In this document: positions 1-7,691 of the stretch, piece after piece
Numbering within the stretch: the first letter of the stretch is position 1
Layout of the letters: every line of letters starts with the position of its first letter
DNA from: Planctomycetaceae bacterium
Lineage (GTDB): Bacteria > Planctomycetota > Planctomycetia > Planctomycetales > Planctomycetaceae
Assembly: GCA_018699955.1 (NCBI GenBank)
Contig: JABISG010000022.1
Span: 1-64,000 of the forward strand
Direction of reading: 5' to 3'
DNA length: 64,000 nucleotides
The notes under the pieces: model-generated
Told to the model about the DNA's origin: nothing
The model's input: only the letters and a program-made list of their open reading frames with translations
Database searches by the model: none
Position numbers and translations under genes: made by a program

Positions 1-57
1 GTCAGCACGACGCAACTTGGCAATGATCTGGTCCACCGTGTGTCGGTTCTGTTTCAT
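1..57 (-). CDS. IS3-family transposase OrfA, N-terminal 19 codons only
   Basis: Minus-strand ATG at 57 opens MKQNRHTVDQIIAKLRRAD, which continues past the window edge without a stop. This is the characteristic start of the helix-turn-helix OrfA of IS3/IS911-type elements (family pattern KRHTxEQIIxKLREAE). OrfA binds the terminal repeats and, through a -1 frameshift, supplies the N-terminus of the OrfAB transposase. A GGAAAGGA Shine-Dalgarno-like stretch precedes the ATG. Whether the element is complete cannot be seen from here. Confidence 0.7.
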   Translation of the reverse strand, partial: MKQNRHTVDQIIAKLRRAD

Positions 58-117
58 CTCAAAGAATCCTTTCCGGGTGTTCAGCCCGGTCAAGATTCTC
101 TCACTCGCTGTGGATCA
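1..117 (-). mobile_element. Left end of an IS3-family insertion sequence (runs off window)
   Basis: The first 57 bases encode, on the minus strand, the N-terminus of an IS3-type OrfA. The 60 bases upstream would be the terminal region of the element. Read on the minus strand from 117 it begins TGATCCACAGCG; IS3-family ends usually start with TG, so 117 is a plausible left boundary. A short hairpin (CCGGG/CCCGG) lies between that point and the OrfA start. The boundary would fall one base after the stop codon of the neighbouring kinase. The inverted repeat cannot be confirmed because the other end is outside the window. Confidence 0.55.
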
Positions 118-118
118 A

Positions 119-1369
119 TTAAAGGGGGGAAGGCCAGTCGGACTCGGTGGCGAATTCGGATAGAGCTGACGCTGCCACCAATCGGCCGAAGCTGTTCTTG
201 TCGCGAAATGTGTCGATCAGTTTTGTCTCGGCCCGCCCGAACGCCACCGCCCGATGCGCGAGCGACCGGTTCCACACAAACAGAGCAACGACAAGTAGCA
301 GACACCCGGCGATGAGCCAATCGGGCAGCGCGCGTTTGTTCTGCGTGTCTTTAACGGCGGGCTTCTCAGTCGGTGGGGGTGCCGGTTTCTCCTTTTGTTT
401 CGTCGGTGTCATGAGCGACGGGCGACGTTGGACGACGGTGATTGTGCTGCCGCAGTTGTTCAGCGCGGCGACAACTTCTGCTGCACTGGCGGGGCGGTCT
501 TCCGGTTTCTTTGCGAGCAGCCGCGCCACCAATTGGTCGATCTCCGCCGGACACGACATGACCAGCGACGAGAGGGCGGGCGGGGCTTCGGTGAGATGCT
601 TGTGCAGAACTTCACCCGACGCGTTGCCTTGAAACGGCGAGGAACCGGCGAGCATTTCGAACAGCACACAGCCCAATGCGTACAAATCGGTCTGCGGCGA
701 GACGGGCGGCTTGCCGGTGATCTGCTCGGGTGCCATGTACAGGAAGGTGCCGACGGTGCGATCGTCGGCGGTGATCTTTCGGCCGGCGGAAATTGTGGCG
801 AGACCGAAATCGCTGAGCTTGAGTTGGCCATCGGGAGTGAGCAGGAAGTTAGCCGGTTTGACGTCGCGGTGAACGACGCCCCGTTCGTGCGCGTATGCCA
901 GTGCGGCACACATCTGCCGTGCGTACTCAATTGTGCGATCGACCGATAGCCGTCCCTGCTTTCGCAGCAGGTCGCTTAGTGCGCCCCCTTCGACCAACTC
1001 CATTGCGTAGAACTGCTGGTCGCCTTCACACGCGCCGCCGAAACAATGCACAATATTGGGGTGACGCAGCGCCCGCAGGATCTTCATTTCCTGCTCGAAG
1101 CGGGCGAGAATGGTTTCGTTGGTGACATCGGAAGGCAGCAGTTTGACGGCGACGATGCGGTCGTTCTTCACGAACCGCGCACGGTACACCTCGCCCATGC
1201 CCCCCTCGCCGATGTGTTCCAGCAACTCGAATGGCCAGATCCAGCGGTTCTGAGTTTCCAGTGGTTCGTGCGACGGCAACGTTGCTGTCCCCGAATGTGG
1301 CGCTGATGCAATCGGATCAGCGACGTGAAATCGGCCCGTGTGATTTCGTCCTACTTCAGTCCGAAACAA
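119..1369 (-). CDS. Hanks-type serine/threonine protein kinase with one transmembrane segment
   Basis: Membrane-anchored eukaryotic-like kinase, about 416 residues. Visible motifs: glycine loop GEGGMGEV (about residue 54), VAIK-type lysine in VAVKLL, catalytic HRDVKPAN, DFGLA and the APEQ segment. A Pro/Lys-rich linker follows, then one hydrophobic helix (LIAGCLLLVVALFVW, about residue 352) and a tail of roughly 45 residues. The start is uncertain: the longest frame begins with TTG at 1369, inside the end of the upstream propeller gene, and there is no in-frame ATG before the glycine loop; a second TTG about 30 codons further in is an alternative. The gene overlaps or directly follows the PQQ gene, suggesting co-transcription. 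The stop lies next to an apparent IS3 end, so the natural C-terminus may have been altered. Substrate unknown. Confidence 0.85.
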   Translation of the reverse strand: MFRTEVGRNHTGRFHVADPIASAPHSGTATLPSHEPLETQNRWIWPFELLEHIGEGGMGEVYRARFVKNDRIVAVKLLPSDVTNETILARFEQEMKILRALRHPNIVHCFGGACEGDQQFYAMELVEGGALSDLLRKQGRLSVDRTIEYARQMCAALAYAHERGVVHRDVKPANFLLTPDGQLKLSDFGLATISAGRKITADDRTVGTFLYMAPEQITGKPPVSPQTDLYALGCVLFEMLAGSSPFQGNASGEVLHKHLTEAPPALSSLVMSCPAEIDQLVARLLAKKPEDRPASAAEVVAALNNCGSTITVVQRRPSLMTPTKQKEKPAPPPTEKPAVKDTQNKRALPDWLIAGCLLLVVALFVWNRSLAHRAVAFGRAETKLIDTFRDKNSFGRLVAASALSEFATESDWPSPL

Positions 1370-2766
1370 TAAAGATGACCAACCGTGCGGATGTAGATTC
1401 TTCTGTCGGCAATGGCCGGTGTGGCGTAAACGTCTTCTTCAAAGTCGGCGGTGGCCAATTCTTGCCAGTCGGCATTGGCGCTCAGCACGCAGAGCTGGCC
1501 GCGTTCACTGACGACGTAAATCTTACCGTCTCCGCTGACGGGTGAACTGTAAAACTTCCCGCGGACGCTGAGCCGACCCTGTTTAGAGATCTGGCCGGTT
1601 TTGGTGTTGAGGCAGGTCAGTATCCCGCCGTCCTTCACCAGGAATAGCCGGTGGTCGATCCAGAGTGGTGACGAGTTGCGGGGGACGGTCTTTGCGTATT
1701 CCCAGGCGACGTGTGTTTCGGTGACGTCGCCGATTCCGCCGGGCCGAATGCATAAGACGGCATCACGTGCGGAGCCGAACACTTTGCGAATGCTTTCGTA
1801 TTCCGATTCGGTCAGCGAGCCGTCCTTGTTTCGATCAAACTGACCGAAGAAACTCTTGATGGGGCTGCGCGGCAACTCCTTCTGTTCCAGTTGCGAGTTG
1901 CCGTTGGCATCGGAACTGGCGAGTACGGCTTGGAATTCCGGTTCGCGTGTCGAACCACCGCCGGCGGTGGCGATGTACAGCCGGCCGTCTTCGCCAACAA
2001 CGGGAGTGGTGTTCACAACGCGGGAGACGCCGTGGACATTCCAGATGAGTTTGCCGTCGCTGAGGTCGTAAGCGGTCACCTGTGCCGTACCCGGGATGAC
2101 GATCTGCGTTTGCTCACCGACCTTCCAGATGGCGGGGGTGCCGTAGTTTCGGCGAAATTCGCTGCGATTGGTTCGCCAGACGTCGTCGCCGGTTTCGATG
2201 TCGATGGCGGTGAGAAACGAACCGTTGTCGTGATCCTGCACGAGGACAACGCGGTTGCCGACCAGCACCGGCGATGATGATGCGCCGAACTGATTGTCGA
2301 ACGGCCCCATTTTGCGTTGCCACAATTCTTTGCCGTCGATGTCGTAACAGAACAGCCCACTGGAGCCGAACATGCTGACGACGTGTTTGCCGTCGGTGGC
2401 GATGCTTGGCGTTGCGTGGCTGCCGATGCGGTGAATGCTTTCGAGCCGATCGTAGGGGGCTTCTTGTTCCCAGATGTTTCTTCCTGTTGCCGCGTCCAGC
2501 GCGATGGTCAGCAGTTTCTTGCCGCGTTTTGCTGTGACGAAAATCCGCTTGCCCAAAATGACCGGTGACGAGTGTCCCTTGGCCAGGGTCGTCTTCCAAA
2601 CGACGTGTTTGTCCGGGGAGATATCGGCGGGCAATGGCTGGTCACCTGTTGCGCGACCGGCGGCATTCGCACCGCGAAACTGTGGCCAGTCACCGCCTTG
2701 GCCTTGGGTGAGACAAGCAGCCAATACTGCAGCCTGCAGCGATAACATCATAAGAATTCGGCGCAT
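1351..2766 (-). CDS. Secreted PQQ-type beta-propeller protein with an EF-hand pair
   Basis: About 471 residues, exported by an N-terminal signal peptide (MRRILMMLSLQAAVLAACL). The body has repeated propeller blades of the PQQ-like/outer-membrane-assembly type: WPQFRGANAAG at the front, then blades such as LLTIALDAATG, TAIDIETGDDVW and LTCLNTKTG. Two Ca-binding EF-hand loops are inserted at about residues 284-325 (DANGNSQLEQKE and DRNKDGSLTESE). Planctomycete proteins of this build are common but mostly of unknown function; protein scaffolding or a quinoprotein role are both possible. The ATG at 2766 was chosen because the open frame upstream adds a non-signal extension. The stop overlaps the proposed start of the downstream kinase gene. 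Confidence 0.85.
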   Translation of the reverse strand: MRRILMMLSLQAAVLAACLTQGQGGDWPQFRGANAAGRATGDQPLPADISPDKHVVWKTTLAKGHSSPVILGKRIFVTAKRGKKLLTIALDAATGRNIWEQEAPYDRLESIHRIGSHATPSIATDGKHVVSMFGSSGLFCYDIDGKELWQRKMGPFDNQFGASSSPVLVGNRVVLVQDHDNGSFLTAIDIETGDDVWRTNRSEFRRNYGTPAIWKVGEQTQIVIPGTAQVTAYDLSDGKLIWNVHGVSRVVNTTPVVGEDGRLYIATAGGGSTREPEFQAVLASSDANGNSQLEQKELPRSPIKSFFGQFDRNKDGSLTESEYESIRKVFGSARDAVLCIRPGGIGDVTETHVAWEYAKTVPRNSSPLWIDHRLFLVKDGGILTCLNTKTGQISKQGRLSVRGKFYSSPVSGDGKIYVVSERGQLCVLSANADWQELATADFEEDVYATPAIADRRIYIRTVGHLYCFGLK

Positions 2767-2882
2767 GGTTGGCAGCATGTCAAAACTCGTTGGAGTCACT
2801 GTCAAGTATCTCGCGGCACGATTACCACAAGCTTCGTTCACTATCGCGGACACGATGACAGAAAACAAGCAGCGAGTTTGAT

Positions 2883-2904
2883 CCCTCGGGCCGCAGCCCG
2901 AGGG
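2883..2904. repeat. Family D intergenic palindrome (CCCTCGGGC...GCCCGAGGG)
   Basis: Nine-base arms around a CGCA loop, followed by GCTTTGTGA. The same design, with A/T variation in the arms and a trailing GCTTTG, occurs at 30634, 33408 and 43487, and related forms at 59551 and 61820. It lies between the amt terminator and the start of the propeller gene. Confidence 0.75.
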
Positions 2905-2944
2905 CTTTGTGACGCGACCTTCTCAACTTGAAGAAACTGCGTAC

Positions 2945-2978
2945 AAAAAAGGCCCGGCTCATACAAAGAGCCGGGCCT
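2945..2978 (-). terminator. Rho-independent terminator of the ammonium transporter gene
   Basis: A 10-base GC-rich inverted repeat (GGCCCGGCTC at 2951-2960 with its complement at 2968-2977) encloses a 7-base loop. On the minus strand it is followed directly by six T. It sits about 55 bases after the amt stop codon. Confidence 0.9.
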
Positions 2979-3031
2979 GACTTGTTTTGATTGAAACTTC
3001 AACTCCCGTTTCGCGGGCCGTCTGGTTTCGC

Positions 3032-4531
3032 TCAGTTCGAGGGGTTGGATGTCGCCGGTGTCGGAACCGTTCCGGGGGTGGCGGTACCGGTCAGACCGGG
3101 CAGTGCCATACCGGGGGCGGCGGAGACATGGGCCCCCAATTGCAATTCTGAGACGAAACTGGGCGGGTAGGCCAACATGCCGTGTTCGTGGAGATCGAGC
3201 CCTTCCATTTCTTCCTGCTGGCTCGCTCGCAATCCGACGGTGACCTTGATGGCGTAGAAGACGATGAAGCTGGTGGGGAATGCCCACAAGAACGCCGCTC
3301 CAACACCAATCACTTGCGGCAGCAACGGTCCGGCACCGAACAGTCCGATGGCCAGCGTTCCCCAGACGCCACAGATGCCGTGGACGGAAATCGCACCGAC
3401 CGGGTCATCGATTTTGATTTTGTCGAAGAACAACACGGAGAAGACGACGATGACACCGCCGATCAACCCGGTTAAAGCGGCCAATGCTGGAGTCATCACA
3501 TCGCAGCCGGCTGTAATGGCAACCAGACCGGCGAGGGCACCGTTCAAGGCGAATGAGGTGTCGGGCTTCTTGAACAGAATCCAAGAGGCGATCATGGCAC
3601 CAACAGCACCCGCTGCGGCAGACAAGTTTGTGGTAACAGCGATGTAGGCGAAACTTGCTCCTTCACTGCCGACAGCCGTGGTGCTACCGGCATTGAATCC
3701 GAACCAGCCCATCCACAAGATGAACACGCCGAGTGCTGCCAACGGGATGTTGTGGCCGGGAATCGGCATTGCTTTGCCGTCTTTGAATTTTCCGATACGC
3801 GGGCCGAGAACAATCGCTCCGGCCAACGCACACCAGCCACCAATGGAATGCACGACGGTGGAGCCGGCAAAGTCGAGGAAGCCAAGTTTCACCAACCAGG
3901 CACTCTCGTTTGCATCGGCAAGGTACAGCGTACCCCAGGCCCAGTGTCCGAAGATTGGGTAAATGATGGCGGTGATAAAGATGGAGTAGATTATGTAGCT
4001 GCTGAACTTTGTGCGTTCAGCCATTGCACCACTGACGATGGTTGCCGCGGTTGCACAGAAGACGGTTTGAAAGATCAGGAATGCCCAGCTGAACGAATCG
4101 GTATTTCCGCTGGCCCTGGCAGCATCACTGGTGGCATCGAAAATGAAATTGTTGGTTCCAATAAAACCGCCGGAGGTCACGCCGAACATCAATCCGAAGC
4201 CGAGCAGCCAGAAGCTGAGTGAGCCGACGGAGAAGTCGAGCAGATTCTTCATCATGATGTTACAGGCGTTTTTCGCACGGGTGAAACCCGATTCCACCAT
4301 TGCGAAACCAGCCTGCATGAAGAACACCAAAATGGCGGCGAGTACGGTCCACAACGCGTCGAGGTTGCCTTGCACGGCTTCTGCAGCGGCTAGGGCTTCT
4401 GCGGCTGGATCAGCCGGTGCCGCCTGTTCGGGGGCGACTGCCTCGGCAAAAGCTCCTTGAATTTCTCCAGAGAACGCCATCCACATGATGGCACAAGAAA
4501 ACGGGATGAGTAATCTGATTGAGCGACTCAT
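3032..4531 (-). CDS. amt: Ammonium transporter of the Amt/MEP/Rh family
   Basis: Inner-membrane ammonium channel, about 499 residues, with a cleavable-looking leader (MSRSIRLLIPF...) and then the 11 hydrophobic helices of the family. The first core helix has the signature LVFFMQAGFAMVESG. The two pore histidines are visible in STVVHSIGGW and SVHGICGVWG. The C-terminal cytoplasmic tail (EEMEGLDLHEHGMLAYP) is the type that meets PII proteins, but no glnK gene is adjacent. The ATG at 4531 was chosen over the longer frame because a GGAAAGG site precedes it and the signal sequence starts there. A sigma-54-type promoter lies about 85 bases upstream and a strong terminator downstream, so this is probably a single-gene, nitrogen-controlled unit. 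Confidence 0.95.
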   Translation of the reverse strand: MSRSIRLLIPFSCAIMWMAFSGEIQGAFAEAVAPEQAAPADPAAEALAAAEAVQGNLDALWTVLAAILVFFMQAGFAMVESGFTRAKNACNIMMKNLLDFSVGSLSFWLLGFGLMFGVTSGGFIGTNNFIFDATSDAARASGNTDSFSWAFLIFQTVFCATAATIVSGAMAERTKFSSYIIYSIFITAIIYPIFGHWAWGTLYLADANESAWLVKLGFLDFAGSTVVHSIGGWCALAGAIVLGPRIGKFKDGKAMPIPGHNIPLAALGVFILWMGWFGFNAGSTTAVGSEGASFAYIAVTTNLSAAAGAVGAMIASWILFKKPDTSFALNGALAGLVAITAGCDVMTPALAALTGLIGGVIVVFSVLFFDKIKIDDPVGAISVHGICGVWGTLAIGLFGAGPLLPQVIGVGAAFLWAFPTSFIVFYAIKVTVGLRASQQEEMEGLDLHEHGMLAYPPSFVSELQLGAHVSAAPGMALPGLTGTATPGTVPTPATSNPSN

Positions 4532-4613
4532 TGAACGACTTGCCTTTCCGGTTGTTACCGACAGTTTTCCTGTTGCATAGACACCCGCGACGCGAGCTTC
4601 GAAGGACAACAAG

Positions 4614-4628
4614 GCAACTCTCGTGCCA
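4614..4628 (-). promoter_or_regulatory. Sigma-54 (RpoN) -24/-12 promoter for amt
   Basis: The minus strand reads TGGCACGAGAGTTGC, matching the consensus TGGCACG-N4-TTGC at every fixed position with correct GG to GC spacing. The start of transcription would fall near 4602, giving a leader of about 70 bases before the amt ATG at 4531. Sigma-54 control of amt genes with an NtrC-type activator is well known in bacteria. I could not identify an activator site with confidence in the 200 bases upstream. Confidence 0.82.
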
Positions 4629-4823
4629 ACCGGTTCGGCCGGGGCGAAAGACGGGTTGTTTCTCCAGTTCTGACAGGATGTTACGGCGTTCCGCGCAAGA
4701 CGTGATTCACAGCATTGAATGGACTGGCACGGGATTCTGCATTATTGTCGCGCACAGTTCGCCGCAAGATCGGGCAGGTAACGCTCTGCTGCGGGGATTC
4801 CGTGTCGCGGCTAACCGCGCGCG
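4629..4823. other. Non-coding stretch between porin and amt with a half-palindrome
   Basis: With the amt leader this makes about 365 bases without a gene. Bases 4801-4816 (GTCGCGGCTAACC core) match one arm of the family C palindrome found whole at 26683 and 43603. Upstream activator sites for the sigma-54 promoter should lie here, but no clear dyad stands out. Confidence 0.5.
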
Positions 4824-4859
4824 AAAAAAAACCGCCGCTCGCGAGTTGCGAGCGGCGGT
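4824..4859 (-). terminator. Rho-independent terminator of the porin gene
   Basis: A 12-base GC-rich inverted repeat (ACCGCCGCTCGC at 4831-4842, complement at 4848-4859) with a 5-base loop. On the minus strand it runs into a row of T (4831 down to 4824). It lies 40 bases after the porin stop. Confidence 0.9.
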
Positions 4860-4898
4860 TTGCGATTCAAGCACAGTGTGGTATTGAGTCTCTGCAGT

Positions 4899-6149
4899 TC
4901 AGAAGCTCAGAATGGCATCGATGCCCAAGGTCGTGAAGTCGCCTTTGCCGTCGCCGTTGAAACGAATCCCTGACGGATTCCAGTCGTGGCGAATTTCCGG
5001 GCGAATGACGAGATTGGCCGAAGGCAGGTAGTTCACACCGAACGTTGCGGCGTACTGCGAGTTCGATCCGTTCTTCCACCATTCCATGCGGCTACCAACT
5101 TTGAGGCAGTCGTTGATGGAATAGAAGAGGTACTGGTTCACGCCGTACTGGTGGTCTCCGCCACCGTTGGTTTCAACCAGATCGCTTTGAAGAACGTAGT
5201 TCCAGTCGCAGTCCAGGTCGACGTCGAGGACGAGACTATGGCTGTAACCTTCACCGCGGGTGCCGAGGTCACCAATTGTGGTGATGTATGTCAACGTTGC
5301 ATCTTCGGTCAGCGTCAGAGCGGCACCGCCCAAGAACGCACTGCCTCGGGAGTTGTCGCCATCGGCAAACCGGTCGAATCCGGTATCCCAGCCAGCGACC
5401 CAACCGCCGTACACTTCGATATCGCAGCTCAGTTGGTAGGTCCCGATCGCACCGGTGTGCGTGAAAGGCTCACTGTTATTCATCGTGTAGGCGTGGCTGT
5501 AGAAGAAGTTTCCGGTTGCCGGAACGACTTCGTAACCAACCAACGTGTAGAAGTGACCGAACTTCACCGACCAGTCGCCGGAAGCAAGTTCGCCATAGAA
5601 CTGCGGCATGGCCCAGCCGTAGATGCCGTGATCCCACGCGTTGTCCCAGTGATCCTGGGGAGCGGGTTCACCAAACGCCTGCGTGTCCTGAGCATCAACA
5701 CCGTACATGAAGTCGGCGCGGAAACCCCAGTCGAGTCCACAGCTGCCATCGGCCACTCGTTCGGCGTAGAGCCAGCTTTGGCCATTGGTGATTTGGCTGT
5801 CGTGGCTATTGAACAAGCCGTTCGATTCGGTGTGGTAACCCCACTGCGTCCATCCACCAATGGTGAAGGAAGGCTCTTCGCAACAGTCATTGCTTAAGAG
5901 ATGGTCGGACAACAACCACTTGTCGCCGAGATTGCACCAGTCGCAACAAGTGTCGCAGGTGTTGCATGTGGCACCATCCATCGCGATGGCTTCGGGCATG
6001 GGTGCCGCTTCAGCAGCCGCATCAGGCGGTGGTGCCGCTGCATCTTGAGCAAACGTGGCGGATGTGATCATCAATGTCAGTCCACCGAGAAAGAGGTTCA
6101 AAACGCACGTCGTGCGCAGTCTTCCTCTTTGGAAAATGCGTCTCTGCAT
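4899..6149 (-). CDS. Outer-membrane beta-barrel porin, OmpL-like (BBP2 type)
   Basis: About 416 residues with a signal peptide (MQRRIFQRGRLRTTCVLNLF, cleaved near AQDAAAPP). An Ala/Pro-rich stretch and an unusual cysteine cluster (CNTCDTCCDWCNL, about residues 62-74) follow. The body has alternating aromatic strands such as FTIGGWTQWGYHTESNGLF, WGFRADFMYGVDAQDTQAF and FYGELASGDWSVKFGHFY, ending in a strand with C-terminal Phe (LGIDAILSF), the usual barrel signature. This matches the planctomycete putative beta-barrel porin-2 family. The ATG at 6149 has a good AAGGAG site 7 bases upstream. It precedes amt but has its own terminator, so a joint role in ammonium uptake is only an inference. Confidence 0.82.
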   Translation of the reverse strand: MQRRIFQRGRLRTTCVLNLFLGGLTLMITSATFAQDAAAPPPDAAAEAAPMPEAIAMDGATCNTCDTCCDWCNLGDKWLLSDHLLSNDCCEEPSFTIGGWTQWGYHTESNGLFNSHDSQITNGQSWLYAERVADGSCGLDWGFRADFMYGVDAQDTQAFGEPAPQDHWDNAWDHGIYGWAMPQFYGELASGDWSVKFGHFYTLVGYEVVPATGNFFYSHAYTMNNSEPFTHTGAIGTYQLSCDIEVYGGWVAGWDTGFDRFADGDNSRGSAFLGGAALTLTEDATLTYITTIGDLGTRGEGYSHSLVLDVDLDCDWNYVLQSDLVETNGGGDHQYGVNQYLFYSINDCLKVGSRMEWWKNGSNSQYAATFGVNYLPSANLVIRPEIRHDWNPSGIRFNGDGKGDFTTLGIDAILSF

Positions 6150-6667
6150 TGTCTTCTCCTTAGTGTCGGGCCGGAAAGTCAAAGGATTCCATTTTTGAGT
6201 GACAAGTCTGTTCTGCTAGTTGAAATGGAAAGTCTCGCGGACCAGGGTAGCGCACTGTTGGCGAGAATGGGAACTTGTGTGGCTGCTTCGTCGCAAGCTC
6301 AATGGGGGATGAAAATGTGGTTAAGGAATGATTGAGTCGATGGTTGAACTGATTTCCATAACACTCAAGTGAACGTGCCAGTTGCAAATTCTTGAACGGG
6401 CCGCATATGAGTGCATTGCGGAACTGTTCGTCAGAGGGAGTTATCGGCCGCCCACCGGCAGCGGATTGACGGATTTGAAGTGCGAGGAAAGAGTTAGCGT
6501 GACCGGACCGCTTCACGCGACCACATTAGTCCGCGCAGACCCCCGCTCTTAGCAACGACGTATGAGACTTAGCGGAATGCTCGACGCGAAGTACCTAAAT
6601 TATGGCATTTCGCCACGATTCGACGGTGAGCGCTCCCCCTCGAGTCGCGTCCAATCGGAAGCGGCCG
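6150..6667. other. Long intergenic region upstream of the porin gene
   Basis: About 518 bases. A 118-codon minus-strand frame crosses it but has no recognisable domain, so I do not call it. A poor sigma-54-like match (minus strand, 6366-6380, TGGCACG but with the TTG one base out of register) lies about 220 bases before the porin ATG. No RNA gene seen. Confidence 0.5.
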
Positions 6668-7609
6668 TCAGTCGGCAATCAAGGCATCGACAAAATTGTC
6701 GGGATCGAACGGCTCGAGATCGTCAATTTGCTCACCCACGCCGACATATTTCACCGGGATTCCCATCTGCTGGCGGATGGGGACGACCACTCCACCTTTC
6801 GCGGTGCCATCAAGTTTCGCCAGAATGATGCCGGTACACTCGGTCACTTCGGAGAAGTTTCGGGCCTGGCTGACTCCGTTCTGTCCAGTGGTCGCATCGA
6901 GTACGAGCAGGCTTTCGTGGGGAGCACCCGGAATCTTCTTGCTGATAACACGGTGTACCTTGGCGAGTTCATCCATCAGATTTTTCTGAGTCTGCAATCG
7001 GCCGGCAGTATCGACGATGAGGTAATCGCTGTTGGTTTCCAACGCCCGTTCACAGCCGATGTGTGCCACACTGGCCGGGTCGGCACCGCTGGCCTGCTTC
7101 ACAATTTCGCAGCCAAGTCGTTCGCTCCACATCGTCAACTGTTCAACTGCCGCCGCGCGAAACGTATCGCCGGCAGCCAGCACGACGGTTTTCCCTGCAC
7201 CCTGTAACAGGTTGGCAAGTTTGGCAATCGAGGTGGTTTTTCCCGCCCCGTTGACGCCGGCGACGAGAATGACTGTCGGGCCGGCGTCGGCACTTTCCAG
7301 GGGCGACAGCGGATCGGAGGCGTCCCAGCCGGTCTCATCGTCCCAGCTCAACTGAGCCTGCAGCTGCCGTTTGACCGTGTCCCAGATTTCAACCAGCACA
7401 ACCGTTCGACCGCCGTGGTGTTCGCGCAGGTCGGCAACAATTGCGCCGGCTGCTTCGACGCCCATGTCGGTCTTCAGCAGACGGCTCTCAAATTGTTGCA
7501 GTTTCTCTTCGTCGAGAATGTCACCCGCTTTGAACAGATCGCGGACGTCGGTCTGCAAGACCTGTTTGGTCTTGGCCAAACCGCGTTTCAGCTTATCAAA
7601 CAGCCCCAT
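6668..7609 (-). CDS. ftsY: Signal recognition particle receptor FtsY
   Basis: GTPase receptor that docks SRP-ribosome complexes at the membrane for co-translational insertion. About 313 residues. The ATG at 7609 (MGLFDKLKRGLAKTKQ) has a GGGGAGAG site immediately upstream; the longer open frame is not used. It has a short N-terminal amphipathic start rather than a long acidic A domain, then the N domain helices and the NG GTPase core: GVNGAGKTTS (P-loop), DTFRAAAVEQL, DTAGRLQTQ, TKLDGTAKGG and the closing GVGEQIDDLEPFDPDNFV. It follows rhaB by 82 bases on the same strand. Confidence 0.96.
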   Translation of the reverse strand: MGLFDKLKRGLAKTKQVLQTDVRDLFKAGDILDEEKLQQFESRLLKTDMGVEAAGAIVADLREHHGGRTVVLVEIWDTVKRQLQAQLSWDDETGWDASDPLSPLESADAGPTVILVAGVNGAGKTTSIAKLANLLQGAGKTVVLAAGDTFRAAAVEQLTMWSERLGCEIVKQASGADPASVAHIGCERALETNSDYLIVDTAGRLQTQKNLMDELAKVHRVISKKIPGAPHESLLVLDATTGQNGVSQARNFSEVTECTGIILAKLDGTAKGGVVVPIRQQMGIPVKYVGVGEQIDDLEPFDPDNFVDALIAD

Positions 7610-7691
7610 CAACTCTCCCCTAGCCACCCGTGCATCATTACGAACGCCAACTTCGACAACTGACGGATTGTCGAAACTTTGTCGCCAATCG

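Noticed and set aside
4725-4742. A second TGGCACG on the plus strand near amt
   Set aside because: The -12 part is one base out of register and no plus-strand gene follows.
6366-6380. A sigma-54 site for the porin gene
   Set aside because: TGGCACG is present but the -12 element is shifted and lacks the GC; it is 220 bases from the start codon.
6160-6516. A 118-codon minus-strand frame upstream of the porin
   Set aside because: No domain, poor composition and no ribosome site; likely chance.
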